Positions 1-8,186 of a stretch of 64,000 nucleotides of DNA are shown here, in pieces. A model generated the notes under the pieces. It was given only the letters and a program-made list of their open reading frames with translations. It had not been told where the DNA came from and made no database searches. Position 1 is the first letter of the stretch. Each line of letters begins with the position of its first letter. The DNA is from JANXQG01 sp964615095 (GTDB lineage Bacteria > Planctomycetota > Planctomycetia > Pirellulales > Thermoguttaceae): contig CAZTPX010000033.1 of the NCBI GenBank assembly GCA_964615095.1, positions 1-64,000 of the forward strand. The letters are read 5' to 3'. A program made the translations under genes and the position numbers.

Positions 1-2
1 AT

Positions 3-857
3 CCCAGCGACCATCGCCAGCCGGGCGAGCCGCTCTGGCCTTCCTTCAAGTCGGCAGGCGACTTGGATATCATACGCGAGCAGGACCCCCGGGCCTACGC
101 GGCCTTGTACCAGCAGAACCCGGCCGAGGCCTCTTCCGCCGAGTGGGCCCCGGATCTGTTTGGCGACTTCATCTGGGTCCCGCCGGAGAAGTGGCCCAAG
201 AGTTTCAAGATGCCGTTGATCTGTGTCGATCCCAGCAAGGGCGCCAGCGACCGGCAGGGCGACTACTGCGCGATCGTCTTCATGGGCATCGGCAGCGACA
301 ACCTGCTCTATGTCGACGCCGTGATCGAGCGGATCCCTTTGGACCAGATCGTCCACAAGCTCTTGGAGTTGTGCCGCCAGTGGCGGCCGCAGCACGTGGG
401 CATCGAGGCCGACCAGTTCCAGGAGTTGCTGGTCCACGAGTTCCGCCGGCAGTGCGGCGATTCGATGCGTCTGCCCGTGCCCATGGGGCTTTGGAAAATG
501 CGTACCCAGGGCGTAAACAAGATCGCCCGCATCCGCCGTTTGAGCCAGTACGTGATCAATCGGGAGTTGCGCTTCAAGGCCGATTCGCCCGGCTGCCGTT
601 TGCTGGTCGAGCAGCTCATGGATTTTCCCTTTGCCGAGCACGACGACGGGCCCGACGCCTTGGAAATGTGCATGCGGCTGCCCTTTGCCGTGCATGAGGA
701 TGAGGAGGAGAAGAGAATGGATGCCCGGTTGGCGAAGATGCAGCGGATGGCCACATCGGGGTTCTGGAATAGGGGATATCGTCCGACACCGCATAATTCC
801 ATTTACCAGGCGCCACAACAGCCCATGCATGAGTATTGGGATGAGGATGCGGGATGA
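3..857 (+). CDS. phage terminase large subunit, C-terminal part (5' end outside window)
   Basis: This is the nuclease half of a terminase large subunit, the motor and nuclease that cuts and packages phage DNA. The frame is open to the left edge, so the ATPase half lies outside the window; a TTG at 63 is only an internal codon. Seen: the linker ending in ALYQQNP, typical just before the nuclease domain, an RNase H-like first strand with an acidic residue (CVDPSKG), a second acidic strand (IEADQF), and a terminal HDDGPDALEM motif matching the last metal-binding Asp of the family. No portal, capsid or small terminase gene follows, so this is either the edge of a prophage or a remnant. The family call is firm; whether it is active is unknown. 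Confidence 0.82.
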   Translation, partial: PSDHRQPGEPLWPSFKSAGDLDIIREQDPRAYAALYQQNPAEASSAEWAPDLFGDFIWVPPEKWPKSFKMPLICVDPSKGASDRQGDYCAIVFMGIGSDNLLYVDAVIERIPLDQIVHKLLELCRQWRPQHVGIEADQFQELLVHEFRRQCGDSMRLPVPMGLWKMRTQGVNKIARIRRLSQYVINRELRFKADSPGCRLLVEQLMDFPFAEHDDGPDALEMCMRLPFAVHEDEEEKRMDARLAKMQRMATSGFWNRGYRPTPHNSIYQAPQQPMHEYWDEDAG

Positions 858-884
858 GGGGTGATCGCCTGAATCGAGGGGCAG

Positions 885-980
885 ATGGAACATCATCGCA
901 CGCGATCATTTCAGGAGGAATACCAGGCATTCCTAACGAAATACGGGATCGAATTCGATGAGCGCTACCTATGGGATTGA
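885..980 (+). pseudogene. 31-codon transposase C-terminal remnant
   Basis: A short frame with an ATG start ends in FDERYLWD. The pattern RSFQEEYxxFLxKxGIxFDERYLW resembles, from memory, the extreme C-terminus of IS200-like/RAYT transposases common in planctomycetes. No catalytic HUH or Tyr region is present upstream, so it can only be a remnant or a tiny stand-alone frame. It lies directly before a cluster of REP-like hairpins, the usual partner of RAYT genes. Confidence 0.45.
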
Positions 981-991
981 ACGATGAGACG

Positions 992-1206
992 GGCCTTTGG
1001 CCCTTGTATCGCAGGGGTGGCGATGTGGACCTGGGGCGATGCCCCAGGCTGATATGGTTGTGGGCCTTCGGCCCGGCGGAAATGCCGGCGTCAGTCGCTT
1101 CGGTATCGATTTCCATCCCCAGCACCGAAGGTGCGCCTTATACCAGCCTAGGCCAACGGCCTAGGTAGAATAGCCCCAAGCAAATGCCAGGGCTGAAAGC
1201 CCGGTT
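992..1206. repeat. cluster of REP-like hairpins
   Basis: Five short inverted repeats follow one another: GGGCCTTTGGCCC, CCTGGGGCGATGCCCCAGG, GGGCCTTCGGCCC, CCTAGGCCAACGGCCTAGG and GGGCTGAAAGCCC. Each has a G/C-rich stem with a tiny loop. No gene is visible in this stretch. Such clusters behave like bacterial REP/BIME elements and are mobilised by RAYT transposases, a fragment of which lies just upstream. Confidence 0.65.
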
Positions 1207-1461
1207 TATGCCTGCCGACGTGCCCACCATCTCGCCACCAGCAAGCCCCATGAATCCCGCCCAACTCCTCAACCATTTCGATCGGCTCACCCAATTGCCT
1301 TGTCCACCAGCCTCTCCCAAATTTAGCCAAGGCAGCCCGCCCGCGAACCTACATGCCGCGGTTAGCAGTTAAAGTCAGGCCCCGATGCGATGCGCGATGC
1401 GCGACTCCACTCTGGCAGACCCCAATGCAAAACATTAAAGGTGGGAAAAGGTGTCAGGGTG

Positions 1462-1528
1462 GGAAAAGGTGTCAGGAACCGTTGTGTTCATTGTTTCCTG
1501 CCTGCAAACGGTTCCTGACACCTTTTCC
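1462..1528. repeat. 67-bp palindromic MITE-like element, copy 1
   Basis: Two 22-bp arms, with core GGTGTCAGGAACC, form a perfect inverted repeat around a 23-bp centre. A second copy at 3760-3826 appears to differ by only one base in the centre. An extra left-arm fragment sits just upstream at 1442-1458. The hypothetical gene on the minus strand ends inside this element, at 1488. Confidence 0.8.
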
Positions 1529-2066
1529 TGCTAATGCACTTCACGTCGGAATCCGTCGCGTTTGGTCCCATGGCAACAATTTCCGCATCCGAAAGCAAGT
1601 CGTAGTCGAATAACCGGCATTGCCAATCGGGCACGGTTCTCGTCTTCTTGACGTCGTAATTCGATCCCGTTCGTTGGATCCGTAGCCACGCATCATCACT
1701 GAATATGACAAGACCACCCGTATTCAAAATCTCTGTTACAGCTTCCCTCTGCCTCTTTGCCGCTTGCATTTCCACCGCCAGCCAACTGGACGGCAGAGCC
1801 ACCGCCACGACTAGCACCAGCAGCGTGCGAATGCCAAACTGGAACCGCCATCGAAAGACCAGGGCAGCCAGCGACCACAGCAGCATCGCCAGCAGCACCA
1901 CGCCCACGCCAGCCACTGCCATCAGCACCGTCCAGCCCTTGTGCGCGTTGAACGAGAACCACCGCCACCGCTCCGACAGGAACAGCAGGCCCGTCACCGC
2001 CAGCGAGGCCGGCACGAGCCAACCCGGCGTAGGGCAATACCAGCGACGTTTCTCAGCAGCTTCCAT
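1488..2066 (-). CDS. hypothetical membrane protein, 3' end replaced by repeat
   Basis: This 192-residue protein has a short N-terminal segment (EKRRWYCPTPGWL), then three hydrophobic segments at about residues 15-30, 42-65 and 72-95, and a soluble tail. The motifs FxxRTLLVLVVAVALP and SSWLAVEM recur in planctomycete proteins of unknown function. The ATG at 2066 matches the start of a truncated paralogue at 6735. The last 13 or so residues (from KRCQEPF to the stop) are encoded by the palindromic element at 1462-1528, so the original C-terminus has been lost. No function can be assigned. Confidence 0.6.
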   Translation of the reverse strand: MEAAEKRRWYCPTPGWLVPASLAVTGLLFLSERWRWFSFNAHKGWTVLMAVAGVGVVLLAMLLWSLAALVFRWRFQFGIRTLLVLVVAVALPSSWLAVEMQAAKRQREAVTEILNTGGLVIFSDDAWLRIQRTGSNYDVKKTRTVPDWQCRLFDYDLLSDAEIVAMGPNATDSDVKCISRKRCQEPFAGRKQ

Positions 2067-2423
2067 GCCTGCTATCATACCGCGCCACCAGCGGCCCTGC
2101 CAGAATGGGCCTTGAGCGCCGCTACCCTGCACGCCCGCGTTCCGATCGTCCTTGCCCGCACGAAGGTTGCCGCTGAGGCGGGGTTGGGAGCTGAGGTTGG
2201 GGTTTGCGGCCTTGTGGTGCAGGATATCGGGGCGCGGTAGAATGGCGGTGAGACGCTGGACGCTCTGCGGCGGGGCGGCGTCGGGCGGGCGAACCGTTGC
2301 CGGCTACGAGGAAGCGGACATGAGCGCGAGCGAACCCCAGGTCGCCGCATCTGCCCTGGGCCTGATCCATACGTCGACCGAGTTCGCGCGCCTTGGGGTG
2401 CTGCTCGCGGAGTGAGGACTGGC

Positions 2424-3836
2424 ATGCCACAAGAACCGATGATCGGACGGCGAGAGTCGTCGCGGCCGGATGCGCCACGCGGCCCCGCGACGAAGTTCGT
2501 CTGGAACGCAATCGTAGCCGGCAACCAAGGCCCGGGCCGGCGAAGCCGGCATAGCTTCGCCTATGACACCGGCAGGAAGGCCATCGTGCTCTTCGGCGGT
2601 ATTGATTGGGCCGCTGGAGGAGCTCTCCTGGGCGACACTTGGGAGTTTCACACGCGTCGTTGGTCGCGCGTCCGAACACCCGATCGTCCGCCAGCCCGCC
2701 ACCGCGGGGCTATGGTCTATAGTCCCCAGGCCGGGTATTCGATCTTGTTCGGCGGGCAAGGCCACGAGGGGTGGCGGTTTCCCTTGCTGAACGACACATG
2801 GACGTATGCGAACCAAGAGTGGAGCCGCTGGGGCAAGGTTACTTTCACGCGACCGCCGGCGCGCTGTGGACATGCTTTCGCTTTTGACGAAACGGCCGGC
2901 GTCGCGGTTCTATTCGGCGGGATTGCCCGCCATGACAAGCCGCTGGGTGATACCTGGGTGTTCGACGGCAGGTCATGGCGGGCAATCAAAGGCGCGGGGC
3001 CAGCCCCCCGCCGTTATGCGGCCCTGGCTTACGATCCCGAACTACAGGGTTGTGTGCTCAACGGTGGTTCCGAAGACGACCACGGCCGGCGCAGCTTCGG
3101 CGACACATGGCTCTTTCGCAACGAGACCTGGCAGCGGATGGCCACATCCCTGGATCTGCCGGCTTGTGACGACCACGCCCTGGCGTACCACCACGCCGCA
3201 AAGAGCTTGGTGATGTTCGGCGGTTTGGGACGCCAGAACGGCTTTCTCGTGCGCGTTGGTGACGCTTGGCGGATGGGGGACGCGTGGCCGATGCCACCGC
3301 GACACCAATGCGCGCCGTTAGTGTGGAGCGACGACCTGAACGGACTGGTGCTTTATGGCGGGGAAGCCCGGCACGCCGGCCCGCAATTCGACACTACTTG
3401 GCTGTTGGCGTGCGATTTCCTGGGTAACACGCCAACACCGGTTAGGTTTACGTGCCCCCGTTGCTCGGCCAGCCTTGCGGCCGATAGCGACTCATTGCCG
3501 CGACAGGCGATATGCCCGACCTGTCGAGAGATTTTTCAACCGACTGCCGCGGAATCGAATGAGGAACCCGTTTACGACTTGCGGGAAGACGGGGATCCGG
3601 ACTCAAAGAAGGCTCTGCCACAAACCATCCCCGATGGCAACCCTGCTGCTTCGCGAGATGCCTCAGGTAGCACATGCGCGGCAAGTTCCGTTGCCGCGCC
3701 CCGGGCACGGCAGCCCAGCGGCAGCCCGACGGATGTGGTGCGAGCTGCGGTCGGGGTACGGAAAAGGTGTCAGGAACCGTTGTATTCATTGTTTCCTGCC
3801 TGCAAACGGTTCCTGACACCTTTTCCCGGTTCCTGA
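2424..3836 (+). CDS. Kelch-repeat beta-propeller protein with C-terminal zinc ribbon
   Basis: This protein of about 470 residues has five or six Kelch blades at roughly residues 30-335, each with an LFGG strand followed by DTWxF and a Trp. After the propeller comes a zinc ribbon (CPRC, then CPTC, spaced by about 20 residues), followed by an acidic, low-complexity tail. No signal peptide is seen, so it is probably cytoplasmic and serves protein binding. ATG 2424 is preferred over GTG 2412 because GAGG lies six bases before it. The last 26 or so residues are encoded by the MITE-like element at 3760-3826 and an adjacent partial repeat, so the natural end was probably lost. Confidence 0.7.
   Translation: MPQEPMIGRRESSRPDAPRGPATKFVWNAIVAGNQGPGRRSRHSFAYDTGRKAIVLFGGIDWAAGGALLGDTWEFHTRRWSRVRTPDRPPARHRGAMVYSPQAGYSILFGGQGHEGWRFPLLNDTWTYANQEWSRWGKVTFTRPPARCGHAFAFDETAGVAVLFGGIARHDKPLGDTWVFDGRSWRAIKGAGPAPRRYAALAYDPELQGCVLNGGSEDDHGRRSFGDTWLFRNETWQRMATSLDLPACDDHALAYHHAAKSLVMFGGLGRQNGFLVRVGDAWRMGDAWPMPPRHQCAPLVWSDDLNGLVLYGGEARHAGPQFDTTWLLACDFLGNTPTPVRFTCPRCSASLAADSDSLPRQAICPTCREIFQPTAAESNEEPVYDLREDGDPDSKKALPQTIPDGNPAASRDASGSTCAASSVAAPRARQPSGSPTDVVRAAVGVRKRCQEPLYSLFPACKRFLTPFPGS
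3760..3826. repeat. 67-bp palindromic MITE-like element, copy 2
   Basis: Nearly identical to the element at 1462-1528, with perfect 22-bp arms. A further copy of the right arm (GGTTCCTGACACCTTTTCCC) follows at 3828-3847. It provides the last codons of the Kelch gene. The two copies bracket the segment 1529-3759. Confidence 0.8.
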
Positions 3837-3847
3837 CACCTTTTCCC

Positions 3848-4246
3848 GCCCGCCCGGCCCCCGCCCACCGCCATCAATTCGCGCGCGTTCTGGCCCCCTG
3901 GTCCTGCGAAGCTGGTCCTGAGTTTCGCCGCCACCGACAGCCAACTCCGGGACGGCTAATTGGCAAGCCAGCATCGAATATGTTGCATTGTTTGTGCCCG
4001 GGGCCACTCGCCGCTCACCGCCGCAAATCCCGAAAGACTATCTAAAAAGGAGTCGCAACGGGGACGCAGCTAGTATTGACAGACATCCCCAAGACCTAAG
4101 GCCCAAGCCCTAAGACCCAAGACGTCGCAACGGGAACACCGCCAGTATTGACAGACATCCTAGTGGCCTCACCCCCCCGGGTCGCGGGTCGGGGTCAGAC
4201 GGCAGGCTATCAGCGAAAATGGGCAATGACTGTTTTCCCTGTCACC
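3848..4246. other. intergenic region with two 37-bp imperfect direct repeats
   Basis: No convincing gene is seen here. Two 37-bp direct repeats (4052-4088 and 4124-4160) begin GTCGCAACGGG and end AGTATTGACAGACATCC, with four internal mismatches. They are separated by 35 bp of low-complexity CCTAAGGCCCAAG-like sequence. The spacing recalls a CRISPR unit, but there are only two diverged copies and no cas gene. The region otherwise separates two convergent genes. Confidence 0.5.
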
Positions 4247-6490
4247 TTACTTCGCCTCAATGCAGTACAGATACTCGTCGCCGTGCAGGAACATCCGTTT
4301 GCCGTCAAAATACATTGTCGCATAGAAAACCTCCTGCTTGCCGGGAGCGCTGGCCGGCAGGCTTGTGATGTTCTGGAGGACATTGTTCCCAGCCACCGCG
4401 AAATCGGAGCCGGGTTTGAGAATTGTCACGTATCCGGTACAATCCATCAGGTAGATGTTCTTCCCCGCCAGCGTCGGGCTGGCGCAATAACCGAAGGTGC
4501 CTGAACCGTTGACATTGTAGCCGTCCATCATGCGGTGATAGACCAGTTTCTTTTCCTTGGTGTCGATGACCGCCAGATTTCCGATTAGATCAACCTGGTA
4601 AATCAATCCGTCCGCAAATAGTGGCGAGGCTACAGAGAACCACTTTTCATGGACCAATGGGCCATAGAGCGTTTTTTCGTCCAGATTCCAGATGACCTTA
4701 TACTTTTCATCATCTCGTCCGGGAATCGCGATGGCCTGAAATTCATGTCCCCAGCGATTGCAGGGGTTGTAAAGCACCCCGTCTTCCATGATCGGAATGT
4801 AACATCCATAGCCGCAATACCCGCCCTTCGCCAGGACTTCTCCGTTCATACTGACCAGGTATTCGGGTGTCTGCAAGGCCGGCCGATTATTGAATTGCAC
4901 CACGATGGGGCGATCGACTTGCAGGTTCCAGTTCTCGGTTATGGTGTTGGGCGTCCGCCACAGTTCCTTGCCAGTCGCCGCATCTCGAGCGATCAGATTC
5001 TCCAAGGTGCTTAGGAGCAGCTTACCCTCAAAGAGCAGCGGTGAGCCGTGGGTGTCGTGTTCGCATTGGGTCTTCTGATATTCGAAATTGCTCCAGATCA
5101 ATTTTCCCTTCAAATCGAACGCCGACGTCAGGTACCCGCCTCTTCCCTGGACAACCCAATACACTTGCTTTCCGTCGCTGGTTGGCGTGGCATTGCCTGC
5201 TGAAATCTCGTTGAGGTAAAGTCTCCCTCTTCCCCGTGTGGAGAGCGCGACGTGCAGCGACTTGATGAGCTTTTTTCGTTCGCCAAGCTTCTGGTCGATG
5301 ACGGCCTGACGGCTCGCGTCCAGGCCTTGCGGCGTGATATTCGCGTTCAGCAGCGAGACCAATTCCGTGTTGGCCTTGTCCAACTCCTCCAGCAGCGGCC
5401 CGGTTTGGTCCTTAACTGCGGCACGCGCCTCGGCGGTCATGGCGTCCCAACATGTTCCGGTGTGCAGCCAGAGAATCTTGCCGCTGTGTTTATCGAGACA
5501 AAACAGATCGCTGTCACCGCCGCCAACGAACAGCTTGTCGCCGGCGACAATGGGCTGGGACGCATTGCGCGCGGGCAACTTGAGCATCCAGGCGATGTTC
5601 TTGGTTTCATATCCGCCCGAGTAGTTCTGGCGGCTTCCCGCAGGCCTGATGTAGGCGGCGAAACGCCATGTAATCTTCCCCAACTCATCTTTAGGGAAAT
5701 TCCCTGCGCACGCGTACGGCTTCTGCGCCTGATCGCAGATGGCCTTGACCAGGAGACGGTTCCATCCTTCCTTGAGGTGGATCTTCACATCGCCGCGATT
5801 GCCTTTGGCCACGCGTTGCGGCGCGCCATTAACCCAGATCTTCACCGCAGGCAACTCGTGCAGGATGTCCAAGTCTACATCCGCCGGGCGCGGAGCATAA
5901 AGATAGGTGTGGGCGTAGGCGGCCAGGTGGTCAAGATTTGCGTAGCGGACACTATGGGGGCAATTCGGATCCTGTATTGGGACAAGCGTCCCTAGCGCAT
6001 AGACGAAGTCTACCCACGTTTCCGTACATGTGGATTCGTTATACCTGTGATAGGCCTGCGACCCTTCATAGGCGCGATGCGCTTTCCACTGTTTATCCCC
6101 GGCCTTGGCGCCGGTGTCCGGTTGGATCTCGGCCTCGCCACCCAGAAAATCGTTGTCAATGTCCTTTTCGGGATCAGGCGCAGGGAAGGGACCGGCCAGC
6201 AGCCAGTCCTTCACCGTGAAGTATTCCAGGACGTGACTGTGGGAGCCAGGTTTTCCCTTGGGTTTGACCGCCTGAACCCTGATCTCCGAGGTAATATCCG
6301 CTAGTCGGCGGCTCCACTTGGTCGGCGGAGTGGCGCCCGGGAAACGCCCGCTCCCGTCGCCACGCCATCCCACCGGGTGTTCCGGCGAGGGATAGAAGTC
6401 CGGCGAACCGAGCGGCGCCTTGTCATCGGCCAGCAGGGATGTTCCAGCCATAATCAACCATACCGCAGACAATCCGGCAGCAGTTTTCAT
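4247..6490 (-). CDS. secreted PQQ-type beta-propeller protein
   Basis: This 747-residue protein starts with a Sec signal peptide (hydrophobic stretch at 5-20, cleavage near LLA-DDK). Residues 90-270 form a beta-rich module with the KDWLLAGPF pattern and a KIWVNGAP strand, seen in planctomycete extracellular proteins that bind or process sugars. From about residue 300 to the end come PQQ/WD-like blades (FCLDKHSGKILW, IARDAATGKELW, AVIDTKEKKLVYH). The start is set by AAAGGA nine bases before the ATG. A role as an extracellular binding or enzyme-like propeller is likely, but the ligand is unknown and no catalytic residue could be assigned. Confidence 0.75.
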   Translation of the reverse strand: MKTAAGLSAVWLIMAGTSLLADDKAPLGSPDFYPSPEHPVGWRGDGSGRFPGATPPTKWSRRLADITSEIRVQAVKPKGKPGSHSHVLEYFTVKDWLLAGPFPAPDPEKDIDNDFLGGEAEIQPDTGAKAGDKQWKAHRAYEGSQAYHRYNESTCTETWVDFVYALGTLVPIQDPNCPHSVRYANLDHLAAYAHTYLYAPRPADVDLDILHELPAVKIWVNGAPQRVAKGNRGDVKIHLKEGWNRLLVKAICDQAQKPYACAGNFPKDELGKITWRFAAYIRPAGSRQNYSGGYETKNIAWMLKLPARNASQPIVAGDKLFVGGGDSDLFCLDKHSGKILWLHTGTCWDAMTAEARAAVKDQTGPLLEELDKANTELVSLLNANITPQGLDASRQAVIDQKLGERKKLIKSLHVALSTRGRGRLYLNEISAGNATPTSDGKQVYWVVQGRGGYLTSAFDLKGKLIWSNFEYQKTQCEHDTHGSPLLFEGKLLLSTLENLIARDAATGKELWRTPNTITENWNLQVDRPIVVQFNNRPALQTPEYLVSMNGEVLAKGGYCGYGCYIPIMEDGVLYNPCNRWGHEFQAIAIPGRDDEKYKVIWNLDEKTLYGPLVHEKWFSVASPLFADGLIYQVDLIGNLAVIDTKEKKLVYHRMMDGYNVNGSGTFGYCASPTLAGKNIYLMDCTGYVTILKPGSDFAVAGNNVLQNITSLPASAPGKQEVFYATMYFDGKRMFLHGDEYLYCIEAK

Positions 6491-6513
6491 GATCGCCAGT
6501 CCTTTCAGTTTGC

Positions 6514-6735
6514 CTATTCGCTATTTTGAGTCCCGTGCCATGTTGATCCCGCCGCTGCCGCCGGGCGTGCTGAGCAAACCAGTAAAGCCGCAAGCACGGT
6601 CCAGCCCTTGTGCTCATTGAACGGGAACCACCGCCACCTTTCCGACGCGAACAGCAAGCCCGTCACCGCCAGTGAGCCGCAGACCAGCCAATCCGGCGTA
6701 GGGCGATACCAGCGACGTTTCTCGGGCGTGTCCAT
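6514..6735 (-). pseudogene. truncated paralogue of the hypothetical membrane protein at 1488-2066
   Basis: The first 45 or so residues (EKRRWYRPTPDWL, then SERWRWFPFNEHKGWTVL) match the N-terminus of the gene at 1488-2066. After that the similarity stops and the frame runs into unrelated sequence. The upstream DNA to about 6813 also matches the upstream DNA of the other copy, so gene start and control region were duplicated together. Confidence 0.65.
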
Positions 6736-7139
6736 GCCTGCCAGTATACCGCGCCACCAGCGGCCCTACCAGACTGGGCCTCCGAGCGCCGCCACCCCCG
6801 CACGCCCGCGTTCATGCCATCTTGCCCGTATCGCGCCCGGCATCGGTCATTCTCGAGTTGCGAGAAGAAGTCTCTGGCTCGTTCCCGCCGACTGATCACC
6901 AGACAATGGTCGAGTTCCAAGCCAAAGCGGGCGACGAGATTGGGAAGCCGTTTTTTGACTCGCGCCCTTTTAGATCAAGTACCTGTCGTCACGGCCGATA
7001 GTCCTGCGCTGGCCGGGGCGATCGAGGGCCGTGCGAACACCGTGACCAAAGATGATCTTGGAAGCATTCAAGAGGTGCGGTAGAGCGGGGCCGAAAGTGT
7101 GAGATCTTCGGTAACGCCGCATGCTTGGGCGCGAGCGAT
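6736..7139. other. intergenic region with duplicated upstream segment
   Basis: The first 80 bases are the diverged copy of 2067-2142. The rest shows short frames on both strands with no recognisable domain, and looks like gene debris. Confidence 0.4.
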
Positions 7140-7472
7140 ATGGGCGAAGCAGAACCCCACCCCATTCCACCGCCGCCCCGCCCGCCCTTCCAATTCCGCC
7201 TGCGGACCCTGCTGCTCTTGTGCGTGCTGCTGGGGTCGGCGCTGGCGGTGTTCGGCAAAGAAGGCATCGTCGTTTTCCGCCCTTCTCGCCGCCGGTGCCA
7301 TCGGCCTTCTCGGCTATGGCTGGCGAAGGCGAATGGCAACGAGAACTGTGAAGCCAACGGCCTTCGACCAACCCCACGCTCCAGCTATCCTGTCTTTCCC
7401 CTCGCAGGCGTCCACAGCGCACGCGGCACGAAGGGCAGCATGATCGAGCGCGGCGAAGGCCCACGCTTCTGA
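7140..7472 (+). pseudogene. fragment with N-terminal membrane segment and frame-shifted PEP-CTERM tail
   Basis: From ATG 7140 the frame reads a Pro-rich start and a transmembrane segment (FRLRTLLLLCVLLGSALAVFG). At about 7270 another frame carries ALLAAGAIGLLGYGWRRR, a typical PEP-CTERM transmembrane segment and Arg cluster. The two pieces belong to different known planctomycete families and are out of frame, so this is a junction of two gene fragments, not a working gene. Confidence 0.45.
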
Positions 7473-8039
7473 CTATCCATTTCTTATAGTCAACGTGGCC
7501 GCTGGCCTCATTTGCCGGCGACAGCGGCCCGATTTATTCTCGCATGTTTTATTGCGGCAATTCGCCGATTCCATTGAATTGGGCCCGGCGCGACCAAGCC
7601 GCCCATCATCGGCATCACTGCTGCTTGCCCCGGCTGCAACAAAATTTCTTCCGGCTGTTTGACAAAGCCATGTCGCGTGGTTATCTTGGCTTTTGTTCCA
7701 GCAAGGAATCCTACATGTATGTAGGCGGTTCCTGAACACGGGCGGCACGGGTGTGCAGCCCACACGCATGGCAATTCATTGCAGGCAGCGTTGCGCGTAA
7801 CGAGCACGGTAGCAGCCCCATAGCCCGGCGGGGATCCTATTTACTCAGCTGCACCGGCGCGGCTCACTTTGACGGTGACTCTCAAGCGAGTCTCGCACTG
7901 CGCGCCCTTCTTTCGCTGGTTCGTTCTCCCTTGAGAGTTTTCCGAAGTGAGTCGTGTTGCGCGCCGTGCCGTTGTTGCGGTTGGCTAATTGTCAAACGCG
8001 TCCGATTTCGGGCGAACCAATTCCCCAAGGGAGCACGTC
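7473..8039. other. intergenic region before the PEP-CTERM gene pair
   Basis: No supported gene is seen. An inverted repeat ACTCTCAAG (7878-7886) / CTTGAGAGT (7930-7938), flanked by TCACTT and GAAGTGA, could form a stem in the leader of the downstream genes. The region between is C/T-rich with several short stems. Confidence 0.35.
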
Positions 8040-8186
8040 ATGATCAGTTCCAAGTCCCGCCGCCGTTCCGCCCTGGTTATCGCCCAACTCTTTTTTTCGG
8101 TTGTGCTCCTGGCATCCAATGCCTGGGCTGACACGCACACAAAACTGACTTTTTCCCTGAAGGTTACGAAAACTCGGAGGCCATAA
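8040..8186 (+). CDS. 48-residue small protein with signal peptide
   Basis: ATG 8040 is preceded by GGGAGC. The product has an N-terminal KSRRR cluster, a hydrophobic core (ALVIAQLFFSVVLLA) and a plausible Sec cleavage site after NAWA, leaving about 18 residues. Its stop codon overlaps the start of the next gene (TAATG), which suggests coupled translation with the PEP-CTERM protein. It may be a true small secreted peptide or the stranded N-terminus of a former exoprotein. No family is recognised. Confidence 0.45.
   Translation: MISSKSRRRSALVIAQLFFSVVLLASNAWADTHTKLTFSLKVTKTRRP

Noticed and set aside
3..1206. Complete prophage
   Set aside because: Only the terminase end is visible; no other phage gene follows.
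2152..2415. 87-codon plus-strand frame before the Kelch gene
   Set aside because: Arg/Ala-rich composition typical of chance frames at high GC, no domain, and it covers the duplicated upstream block of the minus-strand gene.
4052..4160. CRISPR array
   Set aside because: Only two diverged repeats, a low-complexity spacer and no cas genes; reported as direct repeats instead.
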